Assembly (NCBI GenBank): GCA_002418895.1
Contig: DIFA01000019.1
Span: 120,198-184,197 of the forward strand
Direction: 5' to 3'
Length of the DNA: 64,000 bases
From: Dehalococcoidia bacterium UBA5760
GTDB taxonomy: Bacteria > Chloroflexota > Dehalococcoidia > Dehalococcoidales > UBA5760
The notes beneath the pieces were generated by a model, which had not been told where the DNA came from, ran no database searches, and saw nothing but the letters and a program-made list of their open reading frames with translations. Each line of letters opens with the position of its first letter. Position 1 is the stretch's first letter. Position numbers and translations under genes: made by a program. Below are positions 7,902 to 16,402 of this stretch, in pieces.

Positions 7902-7976
7902 GACATTCCATTCAAGATTTTCTGGGTATATAATCATTAGACAATTGTTGATAGATAAACTACAGGGAGATTGTTG

Positions 7977-9143
7977 ATGATACCTAAAAACATAGACCAA
8001 ATTACCGAGGAAGCCCTTCAATTACTTAAGGAAAACGCAGTCTTAGAAGGTAAGACTATTGAGTATAAAGAGGAACTACAAATTGATAGCGACTCTGATA
8101 AGAAAAAATTTCTTGCTCAAATCTCATCTTTTGCCAATGCTGTTGGGGGTGACTTGGTTATTGGCATTACGGAAGAGGGAGGAGTTCCCAAATCAATAGA
8201 CGGATTGGACATTGAAGATATAGACAAGGAGAAGCTGAAGATTGAAAACATCATCCGTGATGGCATTCCGCCAAGGATCATAGGAATACAAATACAACCA
8301 ATATCACTAAGAAACTCAAAAGTCGTCTTGATAATTAGAGTTCCGAATAGTTGGAATAGCCCTCATCGAGTAATATATGGTGGCCACGACAAGTTTTATG
8401 CCCGTAATTCTAGTGGCAAATACCCAATGGATGTAGCTGAGCTCAGGAATGCGTTTAATCTATCTGAAACAGTAGCGGAAAGAATTAGAAGATTTAACAT
8501 TGATAGGGCATCTAAGATAATATCTGGTGAGACTCCTGTACCACTATGTGATTGTGCAAAAATAGCGCTTCATATTCTCCCGTTAGTTTCTTTTCACCCT
8601 GCTCGATTCTATAATTTAACACCGATAGCAACACATCCTAATAAATTTTCTCCCATATATTCTAGAGGGTGGAATCATCGGTATAACCTCGACGGACTCC
8701 TAACATATTCCCCATTAGAAGACGGCAAATGTGACTCTTATGCCCAGTTATTCAGGAGCGGAATAATAGAAGCCGTAAATGCAACGTTACTTTGCTCGAG
8801 ACGGGATAAACGCACCATACCAAGCGGGGTTTATGAAAAAATGTTAATCGAGTCATTCGATAAATATATTTCTATACTCAAGGAACTAGTTATTGAACCA
8901 CCTTTTTATGTTTTTCTTGATATGTTCGGAGTAAGAGATTACTCGATGGCAATACCTGATAGAATTACGACTAGGGGATCACAGTCAATTGATAGAGATA
9001 TGTTACTACTTCCCGAGATTGTTGTTGAAAATTATGATGTGAGCGCAGAGAATGTCTTGAAACCTGTTTTTGATTCTGTTTGGAACGCTTGTGGCTTTTC
9101 AAGGTCATTCAATTATGATGAAGCGGGCAATTGGATTGGCTGA
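7977..9143 (+). CDS. AlbA_2 (Schlafen-like, divergent AAA_4) domain protein
   Basis: A 388-residue protein whose first 150 residues are an AlbA_2/Schlafen-type domain: EGKTIEYKEEL, FLAQISSFANAVGGDLVIGITEEG, and FYARNSSGKYPMDVAELRNAF. Bacterial proteins of this family are predicted nucleic-acid binding regulators, some tied to defence. The C-terminal 230 residues are not recognised. I chose ATG 7977, six bases after GGGAGA; a TTG at 7971 is in frame. A TATAAT at 7929-7934 is the likely -10 box. The gene is AT-richer than its neighbours and sits between an IS remnant and a tRNA, suggesting horizontal acquisition. Confidence 0.82.
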   Translation: MIPKNIDQITEEALQLLKENAVLEGKTIEYKEELQIDSDSDKKKFLAQISSFANAVGGDLVIGITEEGGVPKSIDGLDIEDIDKEKLKIENIIRDGIPPRIIGIQIQPISLRNSKVVLIIRVPNSWNSPHRVIYGGHDKFYARNSSGKYPMDVAELRNAFNLSETVAERIRRFNIDRASKIISGETPVPLCDCAKIALHILPLVSFHPARFYNLTPIATHPNKFSPIYSRGWNHRYNLDGLLTYSPLEDGKCDSYAQLFRSGIIEAVNATLLCSRRDKRTIPSGVYEKMLIESFDKYISILKELVIEPPFYVFLDMFGVRDYSMAIPDRITTRGSQSIDRDMLLLPEIVVENYDVSAENVLKPVFDSVWNACGFSRSFNYDEAGNWIG

Positions 9144-9175
9144 TAGTTGATTTAATCATAATTCGTAAACTCTGG

Positions 9176-9248
9176 CGTCCCTGGAGGGATTCGAACCCAC
9201 GACCCGCTGCTTAGAAGGCAGCCGCTCTATCCACTGAGCTACAGGGAC
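9176..9248 (-). tRNA. tRNA-Arg (anticodon TCT)
   Basis: Minus strand, 73 bases. Acceptor GTCCCTG pairs with CAGGGAC, discriminator G. D-arm AGCTCAGTGGATAGAGC, anticodon loop CTTCTAA, T-arm GTGGGTTCGAATCCC. The CCA end is not encoded. Confidence 0.97.
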
Positions 9249-9263
9249 GACTTTCACTACTAA

Positions 9264-9292
9264 AATGTAGCACGAGCCAGGTGAGAGGTCAA
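9264..9292 (-). promoter_or_regulatory. Promoter of tRNA-Arg
   Basis: Minus strand: TTGACC (9287-9292), 17-base spacer, TACATT (9264-9269), 15 bases before the tRNA 5' end. Confidence 0.7.
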
Positions 9293-9304
9293 GCTAATCC
9301 ACCT

Positions 9305-9832
9305 TTACCCCGGATAGCCAATCCCCCCTTGGGTGAGCAGGCAAATAGAGGTAACAATAGCGCCGGCAATACAAACACCGGCCAGGATAGACAGGAAGGC
9401 GGGCTTGAATTTTATCTCGAAAATAGTCGCCGCCAATGAACCGGTCCAGGCGCCGGTTAGCGGCAGCGGAACGGCAACAAACGCCATCAGCCCGATCCAC
9501 TTGTACCGCTCCACGATTCCACCCCGCCGCCGGGCACGCTCCTCAAGCCATTGGAACCACCTCCTGAAGACACCCACCCTGCTCAGTCTCCGGGCAATGG
9601 CGTTAAAAAACAGCAGCAGGAAGGGCACCGGAATCAGGTTGCCGGCGATGGCCAGCGGCAGGGCATAATACCAGGCGATACTATACGGATAGACGTCAGA
9701 AGGTATCAAGCCCAGGGCGAACGGTATCGCTCCCCGCAACTCGACTATCGGCAAAGCAGAAACGGCAACCACCACGAGTTCCTTGGAGAAACCGAGCCCA
9801 TGAAGTACATTGAGAATATTATCGAGGAACAC
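9305..9832 (-). CDS. Small multidrug-export family membrane protein (COG2426-like)
   Basis: A 175-residue integral membrane protein with four to five hydrophobic segments. The pattern SALPIVELRGAIPFALGL near the N-terminus and MAFVAVPLPLTGAWTGSLAA in the second half is characteristic of the COG2426 (Sm_multidrug_ex) family. A basic loop around residues 85-110 (RRLSRVGVFRRWFQWLEERARRR cluster) lies between them and is probably cytoplasmic. The family name is historical; transport function is not established. It is transcribed away from pgk. Confidence 0.82.
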   Translation of the reverse strand: MFLDNILNVLHGLGFSKELVVVAVSALPIVELRGAIPFALGLIPSDVYPYSIAWYYALPLAIAGNLIPVPFLLLFFNAIARRLSRVGVFRRWFQWLEERARRRGGIVERYKWIGLMAFVAVPLPLTGAWTGSLAATIFEIKFKPAFLSILAGVCIAGAIVTSICLLTQGGIGYPG

Positions 9833-9977
9833 GCTAATCCTTAGCCTTTACTTACGCAAAACGGCAGCCCGGCCGGAAGGCAGCACCTACCGAGTGTAGC
9901 AAACAGGTTCATCAGCGTCAAGACAATTTGCGAGAACCACGGTAATATAGTAGACTTTGGGGAGGCTATAGGAAGCG

Positions 9978-11171
9978 ATGAACAAAGCAACTGTTCGGGA
10001 CATAGACGTCAACGACAAGAAGGTCCTGGTAAGAGTCGACTTTAACGTCCCCCTGGATGAGGAAACCGGGGCTATCACCGATGACAGCCGCATCAGGGCA
10101 ACGCTGCCCACCATCAGGTACCTTATCGACCGGGGAGCCGGGGTTATCCTCTGCTCGCACCTGGGCCGCCCGAAGGGTGAGATTGTTGAGAAGCTGCGCC
10201 TGACAAACGTTGCCCGGCGCCTAGCAGAGATTCTGGGGAAGCCGGTGAAGTATGCCAGGGACTCGATCGGCCCCGAGGCGAAGAAGTACGCAGCCGAACT
10301 GGGCGGCGGAGAGGTCCTGGTTCTGGAGAACATCCGCTTCCATCCCGAAGAGAAGCAAAACGACCCCGTCTTTGCCCAGGCCCTGGCCTCACTGGCCGAC
10401 TGCTACGTTAACGATGCCTTCGGAACATCACACCGGGCCCATGCCTCCATAGTCGGCGTTACCCACTACCTGCCTTCGGCAGCAGGACTGTTGCTGGAGA
10501 AGGAAATAGAAAACCTGAGCGGCATTACCGAGAACCCGTCCCACCCCTTTGCCGCTCTTCTCGGCGGCGCTAAGGTAAGCGACAAGGTCGGTGTGATAGA
10601 GAACATCATGAGCAAGGTAGATTACATTCTCATCGGCGGCGGCATGGCAGCCACCTTCCTGAAGGCAAAGTCCTACCAGGTGGGATTGTCGCTAATCGAG
10701 ACAGACAAGCTAAGCGTTGCCGCCGACCTGATGGAAAAGGCATCCAAAAACAACGTCTGCCTGCTGCTGCCGGTCGATGTTGTCGTTACCGATGAAATCA
10801 GCCAAAAGGCGGGGGGCAAGGTTGTAGCGATAGAGAACATCACCGGCGACAAAAGGATTGTCGATATCGGCCCCCGTACAGCCGGCACCTTCAAGGAAAC
10901 ACTAAAAAAGTGTAAAACAGTTTTCTGGAACGGGCCGATGGGGATATACGAGATACCCCAATTCGCCGACGGGACGAAGACCATGGCCGATACTCTGGCC
11001 GGTCTGAACGCTACCACGGTGATCGGGGGCGGCTCCACTGCCGAGATAGTAACCGAAATGGGACTGGCTGGTAAGATGACCTTCGTCTCCACCGGCGGCG
11101 GTGCTTCGCTCGAGTTTATCAGCGGTAAGATACTGCCGGGAATAGAGGCTCTGCCGGACAGGGAACGATGA
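9978..11171 (+). CDS. pgk: Phosphoglycerate kinase
   Basis: Interconverts 1,3-bisphosphoglycerate plus ADP and 3-phosphoglycerate plus ATP in glycolysis/gluconeogenesis (cytosol). The 397-residue length is standard. The N-terminal substrate-binding segment VLVRVDFNVPLD, the LCSHLGRPKG loop, the hinge region with GGAKVSDKVGVIENI, and the C-terminal nucleotide-binding GGGSTAEIV and STGGGASLEFISG motifs are all present. It is the first gene of a three-enzyme operon; its stop overlaps the start of apgM (ATGA). Confidence 0.98.
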   Translation: MNKATVRDIDVNDKKVLVRVDFNVPLDEETGAITDDSRIRATLPTIRYLIDRGAGVILCSHLGRPKGEIVEKLRLTNVARRLAEILGKPVKYARDSIGPEAKKYAAELGGGEVLVLENIRFHPEEKQNDPVFAQALASLADCYVNDAFGTSHRAHASIVGVTHYLPSAAGLLLEKEIENLSGITENPSHPFAALLGGAKVSDKVGVIENIMSKVDYILIGGGMAATFLKAKSYQVGLSLIETDKLSVAADLMEKASKNNVCLLLPVDVVVTDEISQKAGGKVVAIENITGDKRIVDIGPRTAGTFKETLKKCKTVFWNGPMGIYEIPQFADGTKTMADTLAGLNATTVIGGGSTAEIVTEMGLAGKMTFVSTGGGASLEFISGKILPGIEALPDRER

Positions 11172-12379
11172 CTATGGACAGTCTGGAATTAATGCGGAAC
11201 CTGGCTCAACCCTCCACCGGTAAGATTATACTATTGATACTTGACGGTTTAGGCGGACTACCCCATCCCGACACGGGAAAAACCGAGTTGGAGACAGCGG
11301 ATACACCCAATCTCAACAGGCTGGCAAAAGAAGGCACGACTGGCCTTATCGATATAGTGAGTCCGGGCATAACTCCAGGCAGCGCCGCAGGGCACCTGGC
11401 CCTGTTCGGTTATGACCCGCTCCGCTTCACTATCGGGCGGGGCGCTCTGGAAGCAGTCGGCATAGACTTCGACCTCAAGCCGGGAGACGTGGCCGCCCGG
11501 GGGAATTTCTGTACCGCCGATAAAAACGGCCTGGTTACCGACCGGCGGGCCGGCCGTATCACCAATGAAGAATGCGCTAGGCTCTGCGGACTGCTGGATG
11601 GCATGACTATAGAAAACACCAGGCTATTCGTCCGTCCGGTAAGGGAACACCGCTTCATCGTGGTATTTCGCGGCGACGGACTCAACCCGGCAGTCAGCGA
11701 TTCCGACCCGCAGCAACCGGGAGTCCTCCCCAGGGCCGTCAGCGCGCTAAAGCCGGGGGCAGCTAAAACAGCGAGCATTACCAATAAATTCATCGCTCAG
11801 GCAAAGAGGCTACTGGCCGGGCAGCATCCCGCCAATATGCTTCTTCTCCGCGGCTTCTCGGAAAGACCCTGTTTTCCAGTTATGACCGAGATATATCAAT
11901 TGAAGCCGGCGGCTATTGCTGTCTATCCCATGTATCGCGGCCTGGCCAGGCTGGTAGGAATGGACATCCTGGACCCGGGAACCGGTCTCGAAGATGAACT
12001 GAAGACACTGAAAGCAAACTACTCCGCCTATGATTTCTTCTTCTTACACGTGAAAGGGACCGACAGCGCCGGTGAAGACGGCGACTTCGAACGTAAGGTC
12101 AGTGTTATCGAGGAACTCGATAGGGCATTGCCCGAACTGATAGACACCGGGCCTGATGTTCTGATAGTCACCGGAGATCACTCAACACCGGCCGTACTGA
12201 AAGGGCATAGCTGGCATCCGGTACCCGTGCTCCTGCACTCCAGGTGGTGCCGCCCCGACCGGACAACTGAATTCGGTGAGTCAGCCTGTACTTCCGGAGG
12301 ACTGGGGCGCTTTTCCGCTACCCAGATTATGCCTCTGGCAATGGCTCATGCTCTCAAACTGACTAAATTTGGCGCTTAG
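11168..12379 (+). CDS. apgM: 2,3-bisphosphoglycerate-independent phosphoglycerate mutase, archaeal type
   Basis: Interconverts 3- and 2-phosphoglycerate without a bisphosphoglycerate cofactor. The 403-residue protein belongs to the archaeal ApgM branch of the alkaline phosphatase superfamily: ILLILDGLGGLPHPDTGKTELETADTPNLN carries the first metal-binding aspartate, SPGITPGSAAGHLALFGYDP the nucleophile region, HVKGTDSAGEDGD and VTGDHSTPAVLKGHSWHPVPVL the remaining metal ligands. Bacterial genomes with this form are uncommon outside Chloroflexota, Aquificae and some anaerobes. Start ATG 11168 overlaps the pgk stop by four bases, indicating translational coupling. Confidence 0.96.
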   Translation: MTMDSLELMRNLAQPSTGKIILLILDGLGGLPHPDTGKTELETADTPNLNRLAKEGTTGLIDIVSPGITPGSAAGHLALFGYDPLRFTIGRGALEAVGIDFDLKPGDVAARGNFCTADKNGLVTDRRAGRITNEECARLCGLLDGMTIENTRLFVRPVREHRFIVVFRGDGLNPAVSDSDPQQPGVLPRAVSALKPGAAKTASITNKFIAQAKRLLAGQHPANMLLLRGFSERPCFPVMTEIYQLKPAAIAVYPMYRGLARLVGMDILDPGTGLEDELKTLKANYSAYDFFFLHVKGTDSAGEDGDFERKVSVIEELDRALPELIDTGPDVLIVTGDHSTPAVLKGHSWHPVPVLLHSRWCRPDRTTEFGESACTSGGLGRFSATQIMPLAMAHALKLTKFGA

Positions 12380-12393
12380 GAGGTAGGACCAGG

Positions 12394-13152
12394 ATGCGCA
12401 TCCCGATGATAGCCGGTAATTGGAAGATGAATACCACGGTAAGCGAGGCGATAGATCTGGTCAGCAAAATGCGCACCGGCCTTGATGAAATAGCCGGTGT
12501 CGAGAAGGTAATCTGCCCGCCGTTCGTTTCTCTAGCAGCAGTAAAAGAACTGATCAGAGGGAGCTCGATAAAATTAGGGGCGCAGAACCTGTACTTCGAG
12601 GACAAGGGCGCCTATACCGGCGAGACTTCCCCGTTAATGCTGGCCGAACTATGTGATTTTGTTATCATCGGCCACTCGGAGCGCAGGCAATACTTTGGCG
12701 AGAGTGGAGACGTCGTCAACAGAAAGGTCAAAGCGGCGCTGAAGGCTAACTTGAAGCCCATTCTTTGTGTCGGTGAGAAACTGGAGGAAAATGAAGCCGG
12801 CAGAACCGAGGAGGTGATCGCCGAGCAGCTCAGATCGTCCCTGGCCGGAATTGATCTCCTTGACGCGGTGACTGTAGCCTACGAACCAATCTGGGCTATC
12901 GGCACAGGCAGGGCAGCCACCGGACGACAGGCAAACGACACCATTGCTTTCATCCGCCTCAGTATCGCCGGACTGGGGACGGAAGAAGCCGCCGGGAAAA
13001 TGCGGATTCTCTACGGAGGCAGCGTCACCGCCGACAACACCGCTGAATTTATCGAGCAACCCGAGATAGACGGCGCCCTGGTCGGTGGGGCCAGCCTGAA
13101 AGCAGACCAATTCTTGAGCATCGTGACCCAGACCAGAGCAAGCAGCAGCTAA
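12394..13152 (+). CDS. tpiA: Triosephosphate isomerase
   Basis: Interconverts dihydroxyacetone phosphate and glyceraldehyde 3-phosphate. The 252-residue TIM barrel has the substrate lysine in AGNWKMN (residues 6-12), the electrophilic histidine in IIGHSERRQYFGES, the catalytic glutamate in VAYEPIWAIGTG, and the phosphate-binding ILYGGSV and GALVGGASL loops. It follows apgM by 14 bases with GGAGGT as ribosome binding site and completes a pgk-apgM-tpiA operon. Confidence 0.98.
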   Translation: MRIPMIAGNWKMNTTVSEAIDLVSKMRTGLDEIAGVEKVICPPFVSLAAVKELIRGSSIKLGAQNLYFEDKGAYTGETSPLMLAELCDFVIIGHSERRQYFGESGDVVNRKVKAALKANLKPILCVGEKLEENEAGRTEEVIAEQLRSSLAGIDLLDAVTVAYEPIWAIGTGRAATGRQANDTIAFIRLSIAGLGTEEAAGKMRILYGGSVTADNTAEFIEQPEIDGALVGGASLKADQFLSIVTQTRASSS

Positions 13153-13296
13153 GGCCATTTACCGGGCTGTTCACGGGAAGAGCGCCACGATCGAATAAAG
13201 AAGCGCCGCCTTTCCCCACTATTGCCCGCATTTCACAGTACTACTTTATTATCGGCGGGCGCAGGGCAGCTTGCAAATCATATCGAGGTTTAGAGT

Positions 13297-14277
13297 ATGA
13301 GCCATCTGGTAGCTATTGTCGGACCTACTGCCATAGGTAAAAGCAAACTGGCAATAAGACTGGCCGGGGCATTTAATGGGGAAATAGTGAGCGCCGACAG
13401 CCGCCAGATATATCGCTTTATGGATATCGGTACGGCCAAACCCAGCCCTGAGGAACTATCCCTTATTCCCCACCATCTGGTCAACATCATAAACCCGGAT
13501 GAAGACTTCAGTCTGGCACAGTACCAACGGCTGGCCAACCGTGCTATTAACGACATCCAGAAACGGGGAAAACTAGCCGTGCTAGTCGGCGGCAGCGGGC
13601 AATATGTCTGGTCGATACTGGAGGGCTGGGGAGTACCTGAGGTGCCACCCGACCCGGAGTTCAGACAGAGCCTGGCGGAAAGAGCATCACGAGAGGGCGA
13701 AGGCAAGCTCTATCAGGAATTGAGGAAGGTTGATCCTGACTCAGCCCGGGATATCAACCCGAATAATGTGCGCCGTGTCATCCGGGCACTAGAGGTATAT
13801 CAGAGCACCAGCATCCCATTTTCCCGGCTCAAGAGTAAGCAAAAACCACCCTTTGAAACGATGATAATCGGGCTGACCACGGATAGGGCAGAGCTTTATC
13901 GCAGAATCGACTCAAGGGTCGACGGAATGATAGAGCAGGGGTTGGTAGCCGAAGTGGACAGGCTGCTTAATATGGGCTACGGACTCGAACTACCAGCTAT
14001 GTCCAGCATCGGCTACAAGCAAATCGGCGCCTTTCTAAACGGCGGGCTGCCTCTACCCGCAGCAATACAGCAAATAAAGTTTGAGACCCACCGTTTCGTC
14101 AGACACCAATACGCATGGTTTCAACTCAAGGACAGCAGAATCAGATGGGTTGACATCGGCAGTAATAATACCGAATCACAAATCACGGAATCATTTACCC
14201 GTTTCACGGCAGGTACGGTAGAAACGAAACTCCTGTTAAGCCCACCCACTTCAAGAAAGGGCACACATATTATATAA
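13297..14277 (+). CDS. miaA: tRNA dimethylallyltransferase
   Basis: Transfers a dimethylallyl group to N6 of A37 in tRNAs that read codons starting with U. Walker A-type GPTAIGKS (residues 9-16) is followed by the invariant SADSRQIYRFMDIGTAKP, the GGSGQYVWSILEGW substrate loop, and NVRRVIRALEVY. The C-terminal half keeps MSSIGYKQI and RQYAW-like RHQYAWF segments. Length (326) is a little above the E. coli protein. It follows tpiA after a 144-base gap and precedes dapF closely. The last 30 residues are poorly conserved. Confidence 0.97.
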   Translation: MSHLVAIVGPTAIGKSKLAIRLAGAFNGEIVSADSRQIYRFMDIGTAKPSPEELSLIPHHLVNIINPDEDFSLAQYQRLANRAINDIQKRGKLAVLVGGSGQYVWSILEGWGVPEVPPDPEFRQSLAERASREGEGKLYQELRKVDPDSARDINPNNVRRVIRALEVYQSTSIPFSRLKSKQKPPFETMIIGLTTDRAELYRRIDSRVDGMIEQGLVAEVDRLLNMGYGLELPAMSSIGYKQIGAFLNGGLPLPAAIQQIKFETHRFVRHQYAWFQLKDSRIRWVDIGSNNTESQITESFTRFTAGTVETKLLLSPPTSRKGTHII

Positions 14278-14314
14278 TGAGTTATCCTCAAAACAGCAGG
14301 ACTGGTTCAGGAAA

Positions 14315-15187
14315 ATGGATTTCACTAAACTAGAGGGAGCCGGTAACGATTTTGTGCTGGTAGAGGCCGGCGATACCAACCGTGATTGGTCGCGGCTGGC
14401 CATTGCTGTCTGCAACCGCCACTTCGGTATCGGCGCCGACGGTCTGCTGCTCCTGCTGCCGTCAGAAGCGGCTGACTTCCGGATGTGCATGTTTAATCCC
14501 GATGGCTCCGAGGCGGAAGCCTGCGGCAATGGTCTGAGGTGCCTGGTAAAATACATTATAACGAGGAAACTGTTAGCCGGAGATAAGGCGCAACAATTCT
14601 GCTATATCGAAACAAAAGACGGCATCAGGAAGGCGATAGTAAACCGTTCAGAAGGGAAACCGCTCAACATCCAGATTAATATGGGTCAGCCTAAATTCAA
14701 GGCCGGGGAAATACCGGTCGAAATAGGGGAGCGTGATCGGGGATTAGTTGACATAAAGTCTATGCTGAACTATACTATTAACCTGGATGACCGGAAACTA
14801 CCCCTGAACCTCGTCTCGATGGGGAATCCACATGCTGTCTATTTCACCGGGCAACCGGCGGCGGATTTTCCCTTAACCCGGATAGGGCCGGAGGTAGAGC
14901 ATCACAGAATATTTCCAAAGCGAGTAAACTTTGAGGTCGCCTGGCCGATCGACCGGCAACAGATAGAAGCCAGGGTATGGGAGAGGGGAGCCGGTGAGAC
15001 CCTGGCCTGCGGCACAGGCGCCTGTGCGATAGCAGTGGCCGCCCGGTTAAACGGCCTCACCGATGACAGTGTGGCGATAAAACTACCCGGGGGCATATTG
15101 AATGTAGAATGGGGCGGCAAGGGTGAAGTATTACTCAGCGGTCCTGCCGAAATAGTGTTTACCGGCCAGTGGCCGGGTGGGGCATAG
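14315..15187 (+). CDS. dapF: Diaminopimelate epimerase
   Basis: Converts LL-diaminopimelate to the meso form, the penultimate step to lysine (and to peptidoglycan crosslinks where present). The two catalytic cysteines are in EACGNGLRCL (first half) and ETLACGTGACAIAVAA (second half); the N-terminal KLEGAGNDFVLV and the SMGNPHAVYF motif are also diagnostic. 290 residues is normal. It lies four bases upstream of the aminotransferase dapL, giving a two-gene route from tetrahydrodipicolinate to meso-DAP. Confidence 0.97.
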   Translation: MDFTKLEGAGNDFVLVEAGDTNRDWSRLAIAVCNRHFGIGADGLLLLLPSEAADFRMCMFNPDGSEAEACGNGLRCLVKYIITRKLLAGDKAQQFCYIETKDGIRKAIVNRSEGKPLNIQINMGQPKFKAGEIPVEIGERDRGLVDIKSMLNYTINLDDRKLPLNLVSMGNPHAVYFTGQPAADFPLTRIGPEVEHHRIFPKRVNFEVAWPIDRQQIEARVWERGAGETLACGTGACAIAVAARLNGLTDDSVAIKLPGGILNVEWGGKGEVLLSGPAEIVFTGQWPGGA

Positions 15188-15191
15188 TTAA

Positions 15192-16355
15192 ATGAGACTA
15201 TCAAAACGAATAGAGAATCTGCCGCCTTATTTATTTCGCGAGATTACGCGCAAGATTGCCGAGAAAAGGGCCAAGGGGGAAGAGGTAATCAGTTTCGCTA
15301 TCGGCGACCCGGATTTCCCCACACCAAACAACATAATCAACAGACTCTGCCAGGCAGCGCAGGACCCGGCCAACCACCAATACCCCGAGAGTGATGGGCT
15401 TCCTGAACTACGCCGGGCAATAGCGGGATGGTACGAAAAACGCTTTGGCGTTTCTCTTAATCCGGACAAAGAGGTGCTGCCTCTTCTCGGTGCCAAAGAG
15501 GGCATTGTCCATGCCGCCCTGTGCTTTATCGATCCCGGCGATATTGCCCTGGTACCCGACCCCGGCTACCCCCCCTACGCGATGGGTACTATAATGGCCA
15601 ACGGGAAGCCATACTACATGCCTCTTACAGAAGAGAATGACTTTCTTCCCAACCTGGAAATAATACCTTCTGATGTAATCAAGAAGGCTAAACTGCTCTG
15701 GATAAACTACCCCAATAATCCCACCGGTGCCGTAGCGGAGCTCGATTTCTTCAACCGTGTCGCTAAGTTTGCCAGTAGTTATGATCTGGCCGTCTGTCAC
15801 GACGCTCCATACAGCGAGGTCTCCTTCGACAACTATCAACCAGCGAGCTTCATGCAGGCAGAAGGCGGTAGGGAAACCGGAATCGAGTTTCATTCCCTGT
15901 CCAAAAGCTATAACATGACCGGGTGGCGGATAGGAATGGCAGTCGGTAACGCGGAGATGATAGACGCCCTGAAGAGGGTTAAATCGAACATAGACTCAGG
16001 TATTCCCCAGGCCATTCAGTACGCTGCTATTGAAGCTCTCAACGGTCCTCAGGACCTGATTAGAGAGCAGAGCTTAAAATACCAGAGACGGCGTGATCTG
16101 GTCGTGGATATGCTTAGCGACATCGGGCTTGAAGCCAAGCGGCCCAGAGCAGGTCTCTATATCTGGACCAAGGTTCCCGGCGGATATACCTCTCTCGAGT
16201 TTGCCAACGACCTGCTGGAAAAGGTGGGGGTGGTGGTCACTCCGGGCATAGGTTACGGGCAGAATGGTGAGGGCTACGTCCGTCTGTCTCTGACCATTTC
16301 CGACGCCAACCTGGTCAAAGGGTTATCGCGGTTAACCGAATGGCATATCCACTAA
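15192..16355 (+). CDS. dapL: LL-diaminopimelate aminotransferase
   Basis: PLP-dependent class I/II aminotransferase. In the DapL pathway it makes LL-diaminopimelate directly from tetrahydrodipicolinate, bypassing the succinylase route. The PLP lysine is in HSLSKSYNMTGWRIGMAVG; FAIGDPDFPTP, WINYPNNPTGA and the C-terminal GYVRLSLT arginine segment are present. Assignment to DapL rather than another aspartate-type aminotransferase rests on the PDPGYPPYAMGTIMANG region and on the adjacent dapF. 387 residues. Starts at ATG 15192, four bases after the dapF stop. Confidence 0.92.
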   Translation: MRLSKRIENLPPYLFREITRKIAEKRAKGEEVISFAIGDPDFPTPNNIINRLCQAAQDPANHQYPESDGLPELRRAIAGWYEKRFGVSLNPDKEVLPLLGAKEGIVHAALCFIDPGDIALVPDPGYPPYAMGTIMANGKPYYMPLTEENDFLPNLEIIPSDVIKKAKLLWINYPNNPTGAVAELDFFNRVAKFASSYDLAVCHDAPYSEVSFDNYQPASFMQAEGGRETGIEFHSLSKSYNMTGWRIGMAVGNAEMIDALKRVKSNIDSGIPQAIQYAAIEALNGPQDLIREQSLKYQRRRDLVVDMLSDIGLEAKRPRAGLYIWTKVPGGYTSLEFANDLLEKVGVVVTPGIGYGQNGEGYVRLSLTISDANLVKGLSRLTEWHIH

Positions 16356-16362
16356 AGCAGTC

Positions 16363-16391
16363 TTGAGCTAGAAAAATTAAGTTGACATAAT
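16363..16391 (+). promoter_or_regulatory. Promoter of hflX
   Basis: TTGAGC (16363-16368), 17-base spacer, CATAAT (16386-16391). The predicted start point is only a few bases before the proposed hflX start codon. Confidence 0.5.
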
Positions 16392-16402
16392 AATCGGGGG
16401 CC

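Noticed and set aside
9305..9832. Small multidrug resistance (EmrE-type) pump
   Set aside because: Sequence pattern fits COG2426, which is unrelated to EmrE despite the similar name.
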